This document shows positions 1 through 6,761 of a DNA stretch of 18,720 bases, piece by piece. Where the stretch lies: positions 1 through 18,720 of the forward strand of contig JBJDZM010000004.1 of NCBI GenBank assembly GCA_051867975.1, read 5' to 3'. Each line of letters starts with the position of its first letter. Within the stretch, counting starts at the first letter, position 1. Under the pieces are notes generated by a model. That model was not told the DNA's origin and ran no database searches. It worked only from the letters and a program-made list of their open reading frames with translations. The position numbers and the translations under genes were made by a program. Source of the stretch: SVTX01 sp051867975 (lineage in GTDB: Bacteria; Bacillota; Clostridia; Oscillospirales; CAG-272).

Positions 1-1
1 C

Positions 2-274
2 GGAGCGTCGGCAAACGACCTTCTCATGCAATTTCAGAGTGACATCTCGGATATTTATGTGATAAGACCCGAGAGTGCCGAAGCAACCGCGCAGGGCGTT
101 GCCTTTCTTGCAGGTCTGGCAGTCGGTTTTTATGAAAGCCGAGACGAGATCAAGGCTTTGTCAAAGATAAGAAACGTCTTCAGTCCAAGTCTTGACAAAG
201 AACAGAGAAACAAATATATTTCAAAATGGCACAGCGCAGTAAAAGCGTGCAGAGCATTCACGAAGGAGTATTAA
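2..274 (+). CDS. glpK: Glycerol kinase, C-terminal fragment (gene enters from the left)
   Basis: The frame is open from base 2 to the TAA at 272-274 (90 codons), and the true start lies outside the window. The protein begins GASANDLLMQFQSDI and continues through ERP-like, TAxGxAFLAGLAVGF and W/AVKA segments. This is the characteristic C-terminal ATPase-fold block of FGGY carbohydrate kinases and reads most like glycerol kinase (family pattern GGASANxFLMQFQADIL...TTALGAAYLAGLAVG). The family converts glycerol and ATP to sn-glycerol 3-phosphate in the cytoplasm. An internal ATG at 26 is only a methionine within the conserved block, not a start. The next gene follows after 1 nt, so the two are almost certainly co-transcribed. 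Another FGGY kinase is possible, since the substrate-specific N-terminal half is not visible. Confidence 0.85.
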   Translation, partial: GASANDLLMQFQSDISDIYVIRPESAEATAQGVAFLAGLAVGFYESRDEIKALSKIRNVFSPSLDKEQRNKYISKWHSAVKACRAFTKEY

Positions 275-275
275 A

Positions 276-1196
276 ATGAGTTACACGGTTGAAAAATTCG
301 GTGTTAAATCATCAGACGGAATACATACGCTCGCAGGAATTGTTTACCTGCCCGATGGCGAGGCGAAAGGAATCTACCATATTGTTCACGGAATGACGGA
401 GCATATCGGTCGATACAGCCGCATAATGACAGACCTCGTCGGCGAGGGGTATATATGTGTCGGATATGATAACCTCGGACACGGACATACTGCAAAAGAC
501 AAGTCGGAGCTTGGATTTATCGCCCCGAGGAAGGGCTGGGATCATCTTGCAAGGGATGTAAAGGTCTTTTCGGATGCTGTCAGAGCAAAATACGGAAACG
601 ACCTGCCGTACTATTTAATGGGACACAGCATGGGTTCATTTATCGTTCGTCTCTCAACCGAGAGATACGTCTCTCCCGATAAACTTATAGTTATGGGAAC
701 AGGTGGTCCCAATCCTGCCGCAGGAGTCGGACTTGCGGTCATCGAAATAATCAAGCTCTTTTGCGGAAAAAAACACATCTCAAGGCTTGTCGATAAATTG
801 GCATTCGGAAGCTACAACAAAAGATTTACCGATAATGACGGAGACAGTGGCGCATGGTTGACGACCGACAAAGATGTGAGAAACAAGTACCGCGAAGATG
901 ATTTTTGTACCTTCAAATTCACCGTCAGTGCAATGGGGGATCTTATCAGGCTGATGAAGTATTCCAACCGACGTGCATGGTTTAAGAACATTTCAAGCGA
1001 TATGCCGATCCTCCTCGTATCGGGACAGGATGATCCGGTCGGAAATTACGGAAAAGGTGTTCAATATGTTGCCGATACTCTGAAAAAAGAAGGAAAGAAC
1101 TGCAAATGTGTTCTCTATAAAGGGGCAAGACATGAGATACTCAACGATTTTACGTATGATGACGTAAAATCGGAAATTTTGCAATTTATTCGATGA
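276..1196 (+). CDS. Alpha/beta hydrolase, monoacylglycerol lipase / lysophospholipase type
   Basis: This 306-residue cytoplasmic protein of the serine aminopeptidase S33 / Hydrolase_4 type has no signal peptide. Visible motifs are HGMTEH at 39-43 (oxyanion region, HGxxEH as in monoacylglycerol lipases), the nucleophile elbow GHSMG at 116-120 (Ser118), a QDDPVG acid loop near Asp252/253, and RHEILN with the catalytic His at 286. Together these form a complete Ser-Asp-His triad, and the length is usual for the family. Translation starts one base after the kinase stop, with AGGAG overlapping the kinase end. Family knowledge supports hydrolysis of a monoacylglycerol or lysophospholipid. The pairing with glycerol kinase is my reason for favouring an acylglycerol substrate, but another carboxylic ester is possible. 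Confidence 0.85.
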   Translation: MSYTVEKFGVKSSDGIHTLAGIVYLPDGEAKGIYHIVHGMTEHIGRYSRIMTDLVGEGYICVGYDNLGHGHTAKDKSELGFIAPRKGWDHLARDVKVFSDAVRAKYGNDLPYYLMGHSMGSFIVRLSTERYVSPDKLIVMGTGGPNPAAGVGLAVIEIIKLFCGKKHISRLVDKLAFGSYNKRFTDNDGDSGAWLTTDKDVRNKYREDDFCTFKFTVSAMGDLIRLMKYSNRRAWFKNISSDMPILLVSGQDDPVGNYGKGVQYVADTLKKEGKNCKCVLYKGARHEILNDFTYDDVKSEILQFIR

Positions 1197-1198
1197 TT

Positions 1199-1221
1199 TC
1201 TTGCAAAAAAACGATGCAAGA
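1199..1221 (+). terminator. Possible weak terminator after the hydrolase gene
   Basis: TCTTGCA at 1199-1205 and TGCAAGA at 1215-1221 form a 7-bp stem around a 9-nt A-rich loop, starting 3 bases past the stop codon. No clean T tract follows (CGTTAAATTT), so termination would be weak. It may just be a 3' end structure. Confidence 0.3.
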
Positions 1222-1243
1222 CGTTAAATTTCTAAAAAATCGC

Positions 1244-1272
1244 TTGACAATTGCATACAGTAGAGATATAAT
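1244..1272 (+). promoter_or_regulatory. Consensus sigma-A promoter of the rnf operon
   Basis: TTGACA at 1244-1249, a 17-nt spacer and TATAAT at 1267-1272 match the housekeeping consensus at all twelve positions with ideal spacing. Transcription should begin near 1279, leaving a leader of about 80 nt before rnfC. This predicts strong constitutive transcription, unless the leader hairpin or an unseen repressor modulates it. Confidence 0.9.
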
Positions 1273-1288
1273 TAACGAGTTAGACAAA

Positions 1289-1330
1289 ATGCGGCGGAAA
1301 GTATGGAATTTTCCACATTTTAAGCCGCAT
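1289..1330 (+). promoter_or_regulatory. Nested hairpin in the rnf 5' leader
   Basis: The outer arms ATGCGGC (1289-1295) and GCCGCAT (1324-1330) are exact complements. Inside, AAAGT (1298-1302) faces ATTTT (1317-1321), and TGGA (1304-1307) pairs with TCCA (1312-1315) around an ATTT loop. The whole 42-nt segment therefore folds into one interrupted stem beginning about 10 nt after the expected transcript start. No T tract follows, so it is not an obvious terminator. It could stabilise the long mRNA or bind a regulator. It matches no riboswitch class that I recognise. Confidence 0.55.
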
Positions 1331-1360
1331 ATTTGTATTATTTCAGAAAGGTAATGTAAA

Positions 1361-2713
1361 ATGTTTGGAATTCGATACATAGGTAATACACACATACCTC
1401 GCTACAAACAGACGGCAGCCTTGGCATCAATTGACATGCCTGCACCCTCAAGCGTACTTTTACCGATGTCGCAGCACATAGGTGCACCTGCCACACCGAT
1501 AGTGTCTCCCGGTGACACTGTCAAGGTCGGTCAGAAAATAGCCGAGGCTGCGGGTTATGTTTCTTCACCCATATATGCTCCGATTTCGGGAAAAATCGAA
1601 AAATTTGAGGAAATATTGCGCGCCGACGGCAAACGTGTGCAGGCTATCCGCATCACATCCGACGGAGAGATGTCGATTCACGAAAGCGTGCAACCTAAAG
1701 ATATCTCAAGTCTTGATGACCTTATCACGGCGGCTCGCGAATCGGGCGTTGTCGGTCTCGGCGGAGCGGGCTTCCCGTTAGCCGTCAAGCTCGACGTGCT
1801 GAAAAAGGGAACGATAGATACTGTAATTCTCAACGGCGCCGAGTGTGAGCCTTACATAACAAGCGATACAAGAACAATGATAGACCGCGCGCAGGATGTC
1901 AGAGAGGGAATTGAGCTTCTCATAAAGCATGCGCCCGAGGTAAAGCATTACTTTGTCGGAATTGAAAAGAATAAACCCGAAGCAATAAAGTCGATGCGTG
2001 AGGCCTTTAAGGATATACCTTGTGTGACCGTCAAGGCTCTGCCCGAAAGATACCCCCAGGGCGCGGAAAAGGTGTTGATATACAATACAGTACGCCGCGT
2101 CGTTCCCGAGGGAAAGCTTCCGAGCGATGTAGGTGTCCTCGTTCTTAACATAACCTCAACGGCGGTTTTGGCAAAGTATTGCAGAACGGGAATGCCCCTT
2201 GTCAGAAAAAGCGTTACGCTTGACGGCAGTGCCGTTGCTTCACCGAAGAATATCAAAACTCAAATCGGCACGTCGATAAGGGAAATTATAGAATTCGGTG
2301 GCGGAACGAAGGGGGAAGTAGGTAAGATACTTTTGGGCGGACCCATGATGGGCAGTGCCGTGGCATCCGTCGACGATCCTATCACAAAGACCACCGGAGC
2401 GATTACTATTCTATCCAGAGAAGACGTGGAGCTTCCGAAGGAGACCGCGTGTATTCATTGCGGCAGATGCTCCGAGGCTTGCCCGCACCTTCTAAAGCCG
2501 GTTCTGTTCTCAAGCGCACTTGAAAACCCCGATCGAAACGAGAAAATAAAGATGCTTGAGAAAAATAAGATAATGCTTTGCGTTGAATGTGGCAGCTGCT
2601 CGTTTGTCTGCCCGGCAGGACGTCCGCTTGTTCTTAACAATAAACTCGCAAAAGCGGAATTCAGAGAATACCAAGCGGAAATGAAAAAGAAGGAGGAGGC
2701 AAAAAATGGATAA
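1361..2713 (+). CDS. rnfC: Ion-translocating oxidoreductase (Rnf) complex subunit C
   Basis: RnfC is the NADH-side peripheral subunit of the Rnf ferredoxin:NAD+ oxidoreductase. It sits on the cytoplasmic face and passes electrons between its Fe-S centres and NAD+. The protein has 450 residues, usual for the family without long C-terminal repeats. An N-terminal biotinyl-like region (about 40-85, with SPGDTVKVGQ) is followed by the glycine-rich GLGGAGFP at 132-139 and NGAECEP at 159-164, the flavin/NADH-binding part. A soluble-ligand-binding-type segment follows. Two 4Fe-4S motifs close the protein: Cys364/367/370/374 and Cys407/410/413/417. The start is preceded by AGAAAGG about 9 nt upstream. 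The stop overlaps rnfD by 8 nt, which suggests translational coupling. It is the first gene of the rnfCDGEAB order typical of Clostridia. Confidence 0.97.
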   Translation: MFGIRYIGNTHIPRYKQTAALASIDMPAPSSVLLPMSQHIGAPATPIVSPGDTVKVGQKIAEAAGYVSSPIYAPISGKIEKFEEILRADGKRVQAIRITSDGEMSIHESVQPKDISSLDDLITAARESGVVGLGGAGFPLAVKLDVLKKGTIDTVILNGAECEPYITSDTRTMIDRAQDVREGIELLIKHAPEVKHYFVGIEKNKPEAIKSMREAFKDIPCVTVKALPERYPQGAEKVLIYNTVRRVVPEGKLPSDVGVLVLNITSTAVLAKYCRTGMPLVRKSVTLDGSAVASPKNIKTQIGTSIREIIEFGGGTKGEVGKILLGGPMMGSAVASVDDPITKTTGAITILSREDVELPKETACIHCGRCSEACPHLLKPVLFSSALENPDRNEKIKMLEKNKIMLCVECGSCSFVCPAGRPLVLNNKLAKAEFREYQAEMKKKEEAKNG

Positions 2714-3644
2714 ACTTATAGTATCGTCATCGCCGCACATTCATTCCCACGCAACGACGGCGAAGATAATGCGCGACGTTGTAATTGCTCTTCTTCCTGC
2801 GGCGGTCGCCTCTGTTGTACTGTTCGGATTCAAGGCGTTGCTGATGATATGTGTGTGTGTTACAAGTGCGGTCTTGTCGGAATTCTTCTTTAATCTGATA
2901 ACGAAAAAGAAGCAGACAGTCGGAGACCTCAGCGCAATAGTCACAGGACTTTTGCTCTCCCTTAATCTATCGACTAAGGTTGAGCTGTGGCAGTGCATGC
3001 TGGGTTCGGTCTTTGCAATTGTCGTTGTAAAATGCTTCTTCGGCGGACTCGGCAAAAACTTTGCAAATCCTGCGATAACGGGAAGAATTTTTCTGATTAT
3101 TTCATTCAGTGCGGTTGCAGGCGGTGCGCAAACGCAATTTGCCGAGCTTTCAACAGGCGCGACTCCGCTTGAAGTTATTAAAAACGGCGGAAGTCAACTG
3201 CCCTCGCTTCTCGATATGCTTATAGGAAACAGAGGCGGCGCGATAGGTGAGACCTGTGCCATAGCTCTCCTTCTCGGTTTTGCATATCTTCTCTTCAGAA
3301 AGATCATAAGCTGGCATATTCCCGTCGTATATATCGCAACGGTGTTCGTGCTTTCGCTGATCATCAAGCAAGACATCACGATTGCTCTATACGAGGTTCT
3401 CGGCGGAGGACTTCTGATAGGCGCGATATTTATGGCGACGGATTACGTTACGTCTCCAAACGGAAGAGTCGGAAAGATAATCTTCGCATTTGGTTGCGGA
3501 CTTATCACCGTACTTATAAGGTTTTGGGGTTCATATCCCGAGGGTGTATCGTTTGCGATCCTCTTCATGAACATTCTATCCCCCTACATTGAGAAAATAC
3601 ATATTATCGGACCGCTCGGAGGTGTTAAAAATGCTAAAAAGTAA
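2706..3644 (+). CDS. rnfD: Rnf complex subunit D, membrane flavoprotein
   Basis: RnfD is an integral membrane subunit (NqrB/RnfD family) that carries a covalent FMN and takes part in ion translocation. The 312-residue protein has about eight to ten hydrophobic segments (for example 24-60, 76-110, 125-140, 183-220 and 233-273). The flavinylation motif TGATPL at 150-155 is intact and Thr153 is the expected FMN attachment residue. The conserved GKNFANPAITGR loop (116-127) and the ATDYVTSPN motif (244-252) also fit RnfD. A strong AGGAGG at 2691-2696 sits inside the rnfC end. The gene overlaps rnfC by 8 nt and rnfG by 14 nt. Covalent flavin loading needs an ApbE-type flavin transferase, and none is encoded in this window. 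Confidence 0.96.
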   Translation: MDKLIVSSSPHIHSHATTAKIMRDVVIALLPAAVASVVLFGFKALLMICVCVTSAVLSEFFFNLITKKKQTVGDLSAIVTGLLLSLNLSTKVELWQCMLGSVFAIVVVKCFFGGLGKNFANPAITGRIFLIISFSAVAGGAQTQFAELSTGATPLEVIKNGGSQLPSLLDMLIGNRGGAIGETCAIALLLGFAYLLFRKIISWHIPVVYIATVFVLSLIIKQDITIALYEVLGGGLLIGAIFMATDYVTSPNGRVGKIIFAFGCGLITVLIRFWGSYPEGVSFAILFMNILSPYIEKIHIIGPLGGVKNAKK

Positions 3645-4140
3645 ATTAATGCCAACAATAATGCTTTCGGCGATCTGTATAATCACGGTTGCGCTTTTGG
3701 CACTTGTAAATCTTGTCACCGAGCCTCAAATTGAAAAAAATCAGTATCAAAAATTGCAGGATGCGCTGTGCGAGGTTATGCCCGACGGCGGAGAATTCAC
3801 CAAAATCGGACTATCCAACTTGCCGAGTGAGGTCACAAGTGCATATAAAGCGTCAAACGGCGGATATGTATTTCAGGTTTCTTCAAAGGGCTTTAAAACA
3901 GGGCTTGTTGTTATCTGCGGAATAGACAAGGACGGCAGAATAACAGGCGCAAAATGCATACAGTCAAGCGAAACGAACGGAAAAGAGCATGTTCTCGGCG
4001 AAAAATACGTCGGGAAAGACTCGGAAAACTATGCGGATGTTGAAATAATTTCAAACTCAACAAAAACCTGCGAAGGTTACAGAAACGCGATAAGGCTTTC
4101 ATTTGAGTCATTTAAAATTCTTACGGGAGGAACAAAATAA
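3631..4140 (+). CDS. rnfG: Rnf complex subunit G (FMN-binding domain), atypical flavinylation motif
   Basis: RnfG (NqrC/RnfG family) is anchored by one N-terminal helix (about 7-30) and exposes an FMN-binding domain on the outer face of the membrane. I chose ATG 3631 because GGAGGT at 3617-3622 lies 8 nt upstream and the hydrophobic anchor then starts near residue 7. An upstream in-frame ATG at 3589 would add 14 charged residues inside rnfD. The protein has 169 residues. GGYVFQVSSKGF (77-88) and IDKDGRITGAK (98-108) fit the FMN_bind fold. Where the family has SGATxTS or TGATxTS, this protein has SNSTKTC (141-147): Thr144, the expected FMN site, is kept, but the preceding Gly-Ala is Asn-Ser. 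The HxETPGLG-like loop is also divergent (SSETNGKEHVLG). The stop overlaps the rnfE ATG by one base. Confidence 0.93.
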   Translation: MLKSKLMPTIMLSAICIITVALLALVNLVTEPQIEKNQYQKLQDALCEVMPDGGEFTKIGLSNLPSEVTSAYKASNGGYVFQVSSKGFKTGLVVICGIDKDGRITGAKCIQSSETNGKEHVLGEKYVGKDSENYADVEIISNSTKTCEGYRNAIRLSFESFKILTGGTK

Positions 4141-4847
4141 TGTCTGAAAAGAAAAAATTGTCAATTCTTCTCAAGGGAATTATCCGTGAAAATCCGGTTT
4201 TGATCCTTGTTCTCGGAACCTGTCCGACGTTGGCAACCACGTCGTCGGTAATCTCTGCGTTCTCGATGGGTGTCGTAGCCACGCTCGTCTTGGTATGCTC
4301 AAACCTTGTTATTTCACTGTTGAGAAAAGTGATTCCCGACACCGTAAGAATCCCTTGTTACATAGTCATTATCGCAAGCTTTGTAACGGTCATGCAGATG
4401 CTTCTGCAGGCTTATCTGCCGTCGATTTACGACATGCTCGGCGTTTATCTTGCGCTCGTCGTCGTAAACTGCATCATTCTCGGACGCGCGGAAATGTACG
4501 CGAGAAAAAACAATGTTGTAAATTCAGTCCTCGACGGACTCGGAATGGGAATCGGTTTTTTGCTGGCACTTCTCATCATGGCGACGATACGTGAGGTCTT
4601 CGGAGCGGGAAGCTTTGCAGGATTTGCAATTCCTTTTCTTGAAAATTTCAAAATCCCGATTTTGACTCAGGCACCGGGTGGTTATCTTGTATTCGGAATT
4701 GTAATTGCGGTCATGAACGTGATTACCGCAAAGCGCGGCGGTGTAAAGAGAAAATCCTTCTCGTGTGACGGCTGTGCAATGAAGGATTCATGCTCGGGAG
4801 AGTCATGCGAATCGAAGAAGGAAGAGGAGGACAAAGCAAATGTCTAA
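4140..4847 (+). CDS. rnfE: Rnf complex subunit E, with cysteine-rich C-terminal tail
   Basis: RnfE (NqrD/RnfE family) is a six-helix membrane subunit that pairs with RnfA in inverted topology. Family structural work places a 2Fe-2S centre between the two subunits. The candidate ligands here are Cys28 (GTCPTLA) and Cys111 (VVNCIILGR), both in the conserved half-helix motifs. The core (1-200) is standard, including GRAEMYARKN (115-124) and LDGLGMGIGF (131-140). Residues 201-235 form a hydrophilic tail with four cysteines, C209-x2-C212-x5-C218-x4-C223, ending in a charged EEEDKANV. This tail is not part of the conserved RnfE core. The start codon overlaps the rnfG stop (TAATG), and the 3' end overlaps rnfA by 8 nt. 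The rnfA Shine-Dalgarno lies inside the tail. Confidence 0.95.
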   Translation: MSEKKKLSILLKGIIRENPVLILVLGTCPTLATTSSVISAFSMGVVATLVLVCSNLVISLLRKVIPDTVRIPCYIVIIASFVTVMQMLLQAYLPSIYDMLGVYLALVVVNCIILGRAEMYARKNNVVNSVLDGLGMGIGFLLALLIMATIREVFGAGSFAGFAIPFLENFKIPILTQAPGGYLVFGIVIAVMNVITAKRGGVKRKSFSCDGCAMKDSCSGESCESKKEEEDKANV

Positions 4848-5433
4848 AGAACTTATACTTATCCTCATGGGCGGGGTGCTTGTAAATAACTACGTCCTCC
4901 AACAGTTTTTGGGAATATGTCCTTTCCTCGGAGTCTCAAAGAAATTCGACCAGGCGAGCGGAATGGGAATTGCGGTCACTTTTGTCATGCTCGTTGCAAC
5001 GGCGGCAACTCATCCGATATACACTTATATTCTCGAACCCAACGGACTCGGATATCTTCAAACAATCGTATTTATACTTGTAATAGCAACGCTCGTTCAG
5101 TTCGTTGAAATAATCTTAAAGAGATTTATCCCTTCGCTTTTCAAAGCGCTCGGAGTTTATCTTCCGCTTATCACAACAAACTGTGCCGTTCTCGGCGTAA
5201 CGCTTAACAACATATCGGACGGATACACGTTTGTCGAATCAATGATTTCTTCTCTTGGCGTTGGAGTAGGTTTTTGGCTCGCCATGGTTCTTTTTGCAGG
5301 AGTGCGCTCTAAAATATCACAGACCGCGCCGACAAAGGCATTCCAAGGTCTGCCCGTTACGCTCATAGCCGCATCGATAGTTGCCATGTCGTTCTACGGT
5401 TTCTCCGGAATCGTAGAAAATCTCTTGGCATAA
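4840..5433 (+). CDS. rnfA: Rnf complex subunit A
   Basis: RnfA (NqrE/RnfA family) is the six-helix partner of RnfE. The 197-residue protein has the usual length and is hydrophobic throughout. VNNYVLQQFLGICPFLGVSKK (15-35) and LPLITTNCAVLGV (108-120) are the signature half-helix motifs, with Cys27 and Cys115 as candidate ligands of the RnfA/RnfE 2Fe-2S cluster. SLGVGVGFWLAMVLFAGVR (138-156) is the conserved late helix. A GGAGGA ribosome binding site lies within the rnfE end and the first 8 nt overlap rnfE. A short 24-nt gap separates it from rnfB. Confidence 0.97.
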   Translation: MSKELILILMGGVLVNNYVLQQFLGICPFLGVSKKFDQASGMGIAVTFVMLVATAATHPIYTYILEPNGLGYLQTIVFILVIATLVQFVEIILKRFIPSLFKALGVYLPLITTNCAVLGVTLNNISDGYTFVESMISSLGVGVGFWLAMVLFAGVRSKISQTAPTKAFQGLPVTLIAASIVAMSFYGFSGIVENLLA

Positions 5434-5457
5434 ACATAGAAAGGATAGGTAGAATAT

Positions 5458-6270
5458 ATGGAAATATTAATACCCGTGCTTATATGTTTGGCAATTGCGG
5501 TTGTGTGTGCGGTAATACTCACACTGACGTCTCATTTCTTCTCGGTAAAGGAAGACGAGAAAAAATCTCAAATACGTGAATGCTTGGCAGGGGCAAATTG
5601 CGGCGCATGCGGATACAGCGGATGTGACGGCTATGCCGAGGCACTCGCCGACGGTTCATGCACGCAGACCAATCTTTGCACCCCCGGCGGCGATATGGTT
5701 GCAAAGCAAATATCCGACATTCTCGGAGTTGAGGCTGAAGCGGTTGAAAAGAAGGTCGCGTACGTTGCCTGCAACGGAAACTGCAATGTTATGACAAAGA
5801 GATATGAATATCAGGGACATGAGAGCTGCAGAATAGCCAACATGAGTTATTCGGGAGACAAGATGTGTACGTATGCATGTCTCGGATACGGAGACTGCGC
5901 GGCTGTTTGCCCTCAGAATGCCATTTCACCCGTGGACGGAGTTGCAGTTGTCAATAAAGATAAATGCATCGGTTGCGGTATGTGCGTAAAGGCATGTCCG
6001 AAGGGAATGATACACCTTGTCGGTGCGGACGAAGAAGTAGCAGTCAAATGCTCCAACCGCGATAAGGGCGTTCTTACGAAAAAATACTGCCCAAACGGTT
6101 GCATAGGCTGCGGATTGTGTAAGCGCAACTGCCCGGAAGGAGCGATTACGGTCGAAAATAACCTTGCGGTGATAGATTATGATAAATGCGTCAAATGCGG
6201 AAAATGCGCGCAGGTCTGTCCCGTCGCGTGTATTAAAAATTTACAGGATTTTGAGAGGATAAAATGTTAA
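5458..6270 (+). CDS. rnfB: Rnf complex subunit B, ferredoxin-accepting Fe-S protein
   Basis: RnfB receives electrons from reduced ferredoxin on the cytoplasmic side. One N-terminal anchor helix (about 3-25) is followed by a 4Fe-4S domain with CGACGYSGCDGY (Cys48, 51, 56, plus Cys68 or 74) and further cysteines at 105 and 109. The C-terminal half holds four ferredoxin-like motifs: Cys137/141/147/151 (the CX3CX5CX3C form seen in clostridial RnfB), Cys170/173/176/180, Cys215/218/221/225 and Cys244/247/250/254. The total suggests about five 4Fe-4S clusters. At 270 residues it is longer than proteobacterial RnfB, which has two ferredoxin-type clusters. It starts after GAAAGGATAGGT. Its stop lies inside the next gene (7-nt overlap), so bcp belongs to the operon. 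Confidence 0.96.
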   Translation: MEILIPVLICLAIAVVCAVILTLTSHFFSVKEDEKKSQIRECLAGANCGACGYSGCDGYAEALADGSCTQTNLCTPGGDMVAKQISDILGVEAEAVEKKVAYVACNGNCNVMTKRYEYQGHESCRIANMSYSGDKMCTYACLGYGDCAAVCPQNAISPVDGVAVVNKDKCIGCGMCVKACPKGMIHLVGADEEVAVKCSNRDKGVLTKKYCPNGCIGCGLCKRNCPEGAITVENNLAVIDYDKCVKCGKCAQVCPVACIKNLQDFERIKC

Positions 6271-6716
6271 ATATCGGAGATAAAGCACCTGATTTCACCT
6301 TGTGCGATAAAAACGGTAATGCCGTTTCCTTGTCTGATTTTCTCGGCAAAAAGGTTGTAGTGTATTTCTACCCGAAGGACAATACTCCGGGATGCACGAG
6401 ACAGGCATGCGCGTTTGCGGGGGCGTATCAAGAATTTAAAAGCAAGAATGTTGAGGTCATCGGAATAAGCAAAGACAGCATCTCGTCGCATGCGAAATTT
6501 GCCGAAAAATATGACCTTACGTTCGTTCTTTTGTCAGACCCGGAGCTTCTGGCAATAAAGGCTTTTGGCGTATGGCAGGAAAAGAAAAACTACGGAAAAG
6601 TATCGATGGGCGTGGTACGCAGTACGTTTATTGTCGATGAAAACGGCTATATCGAAAAGGTGATGCCCAAGGTAAAGCCCGACACCAACGCCGCGGAAAT
6701 ACTTGCACAATTATAA
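6264..6716 (+). CDS. bcp: Thioredoxin-dependent thiol peroxidase (BCP/PrxQ peroxiredoxin)
   Basis: This 150-residue cytoplasmic peroxiredoxin reduces H2O2 and organic hydroperoxides using thioredoxin. The peroxidatic Cys44 sits in NTPGCTRQAC, with Cys49 five residues later as the resolving cysteine, the atypical 2-Cys arrangement of the BCP/PrxQ subgroup. Other family marks are GDKAPDFTL (5-13), VVVYFYPKD (31-39), VIGISKDS (65-72), the WQEKKNYGK stretch (104-112) and the late conserved Arg119 in VRSTFIVDENG. The gene overlaps rnfB by 7 nt and the Shine-Dalgarno-like GAGAGGAT is inside rnfB, so it is translated with the Rnf complex. The stop codon lies in the left arm of the terminator hairpin. 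Confidence 0.95.
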   Translation: MLNIGDKAPDFTLCDKNGNAVSLSDFLGKKVVVYFYPKDNTPGCTRQACAFAGAYQEFKSKNVEVIGISKDSISSHAKFAEKYDLTFVLLSDPELLAIKAFGVWQEKKNYGKVSMGVVRSTFIVDENGYIEKVMPKVKPDTNAAEILAQL

Positions 6717-6761
6717 ATTTTAGAGGTCTTATCTCTCACGGTAAGACCTCTAAAATTTATA
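6712..6761. terminator. Bidirectional terminator between bcp and the convergent membrane protein gene
   Basis: Bases 6712-6731 and 6742-6761 are perfect complements (20 bp) around a 10-nt loop. The stem core is AGAGGTCTTA and the outer part is A/T-rich, so each strand reads a hairpin ending in a T-rich arm. The TAA of bcp (6714-6716) and the TAA of the minus-strand gene (6757-6759) both lie in the stem. Confidence 0.9.

Noticed and set aside
3589..3630. Upstream start for rnfG
   Set aside because: It would add 14 charged residues before the membrane anchor and lacks a Shine-Dalgarno; ATG 3631 has GGAGGT at the right distance.
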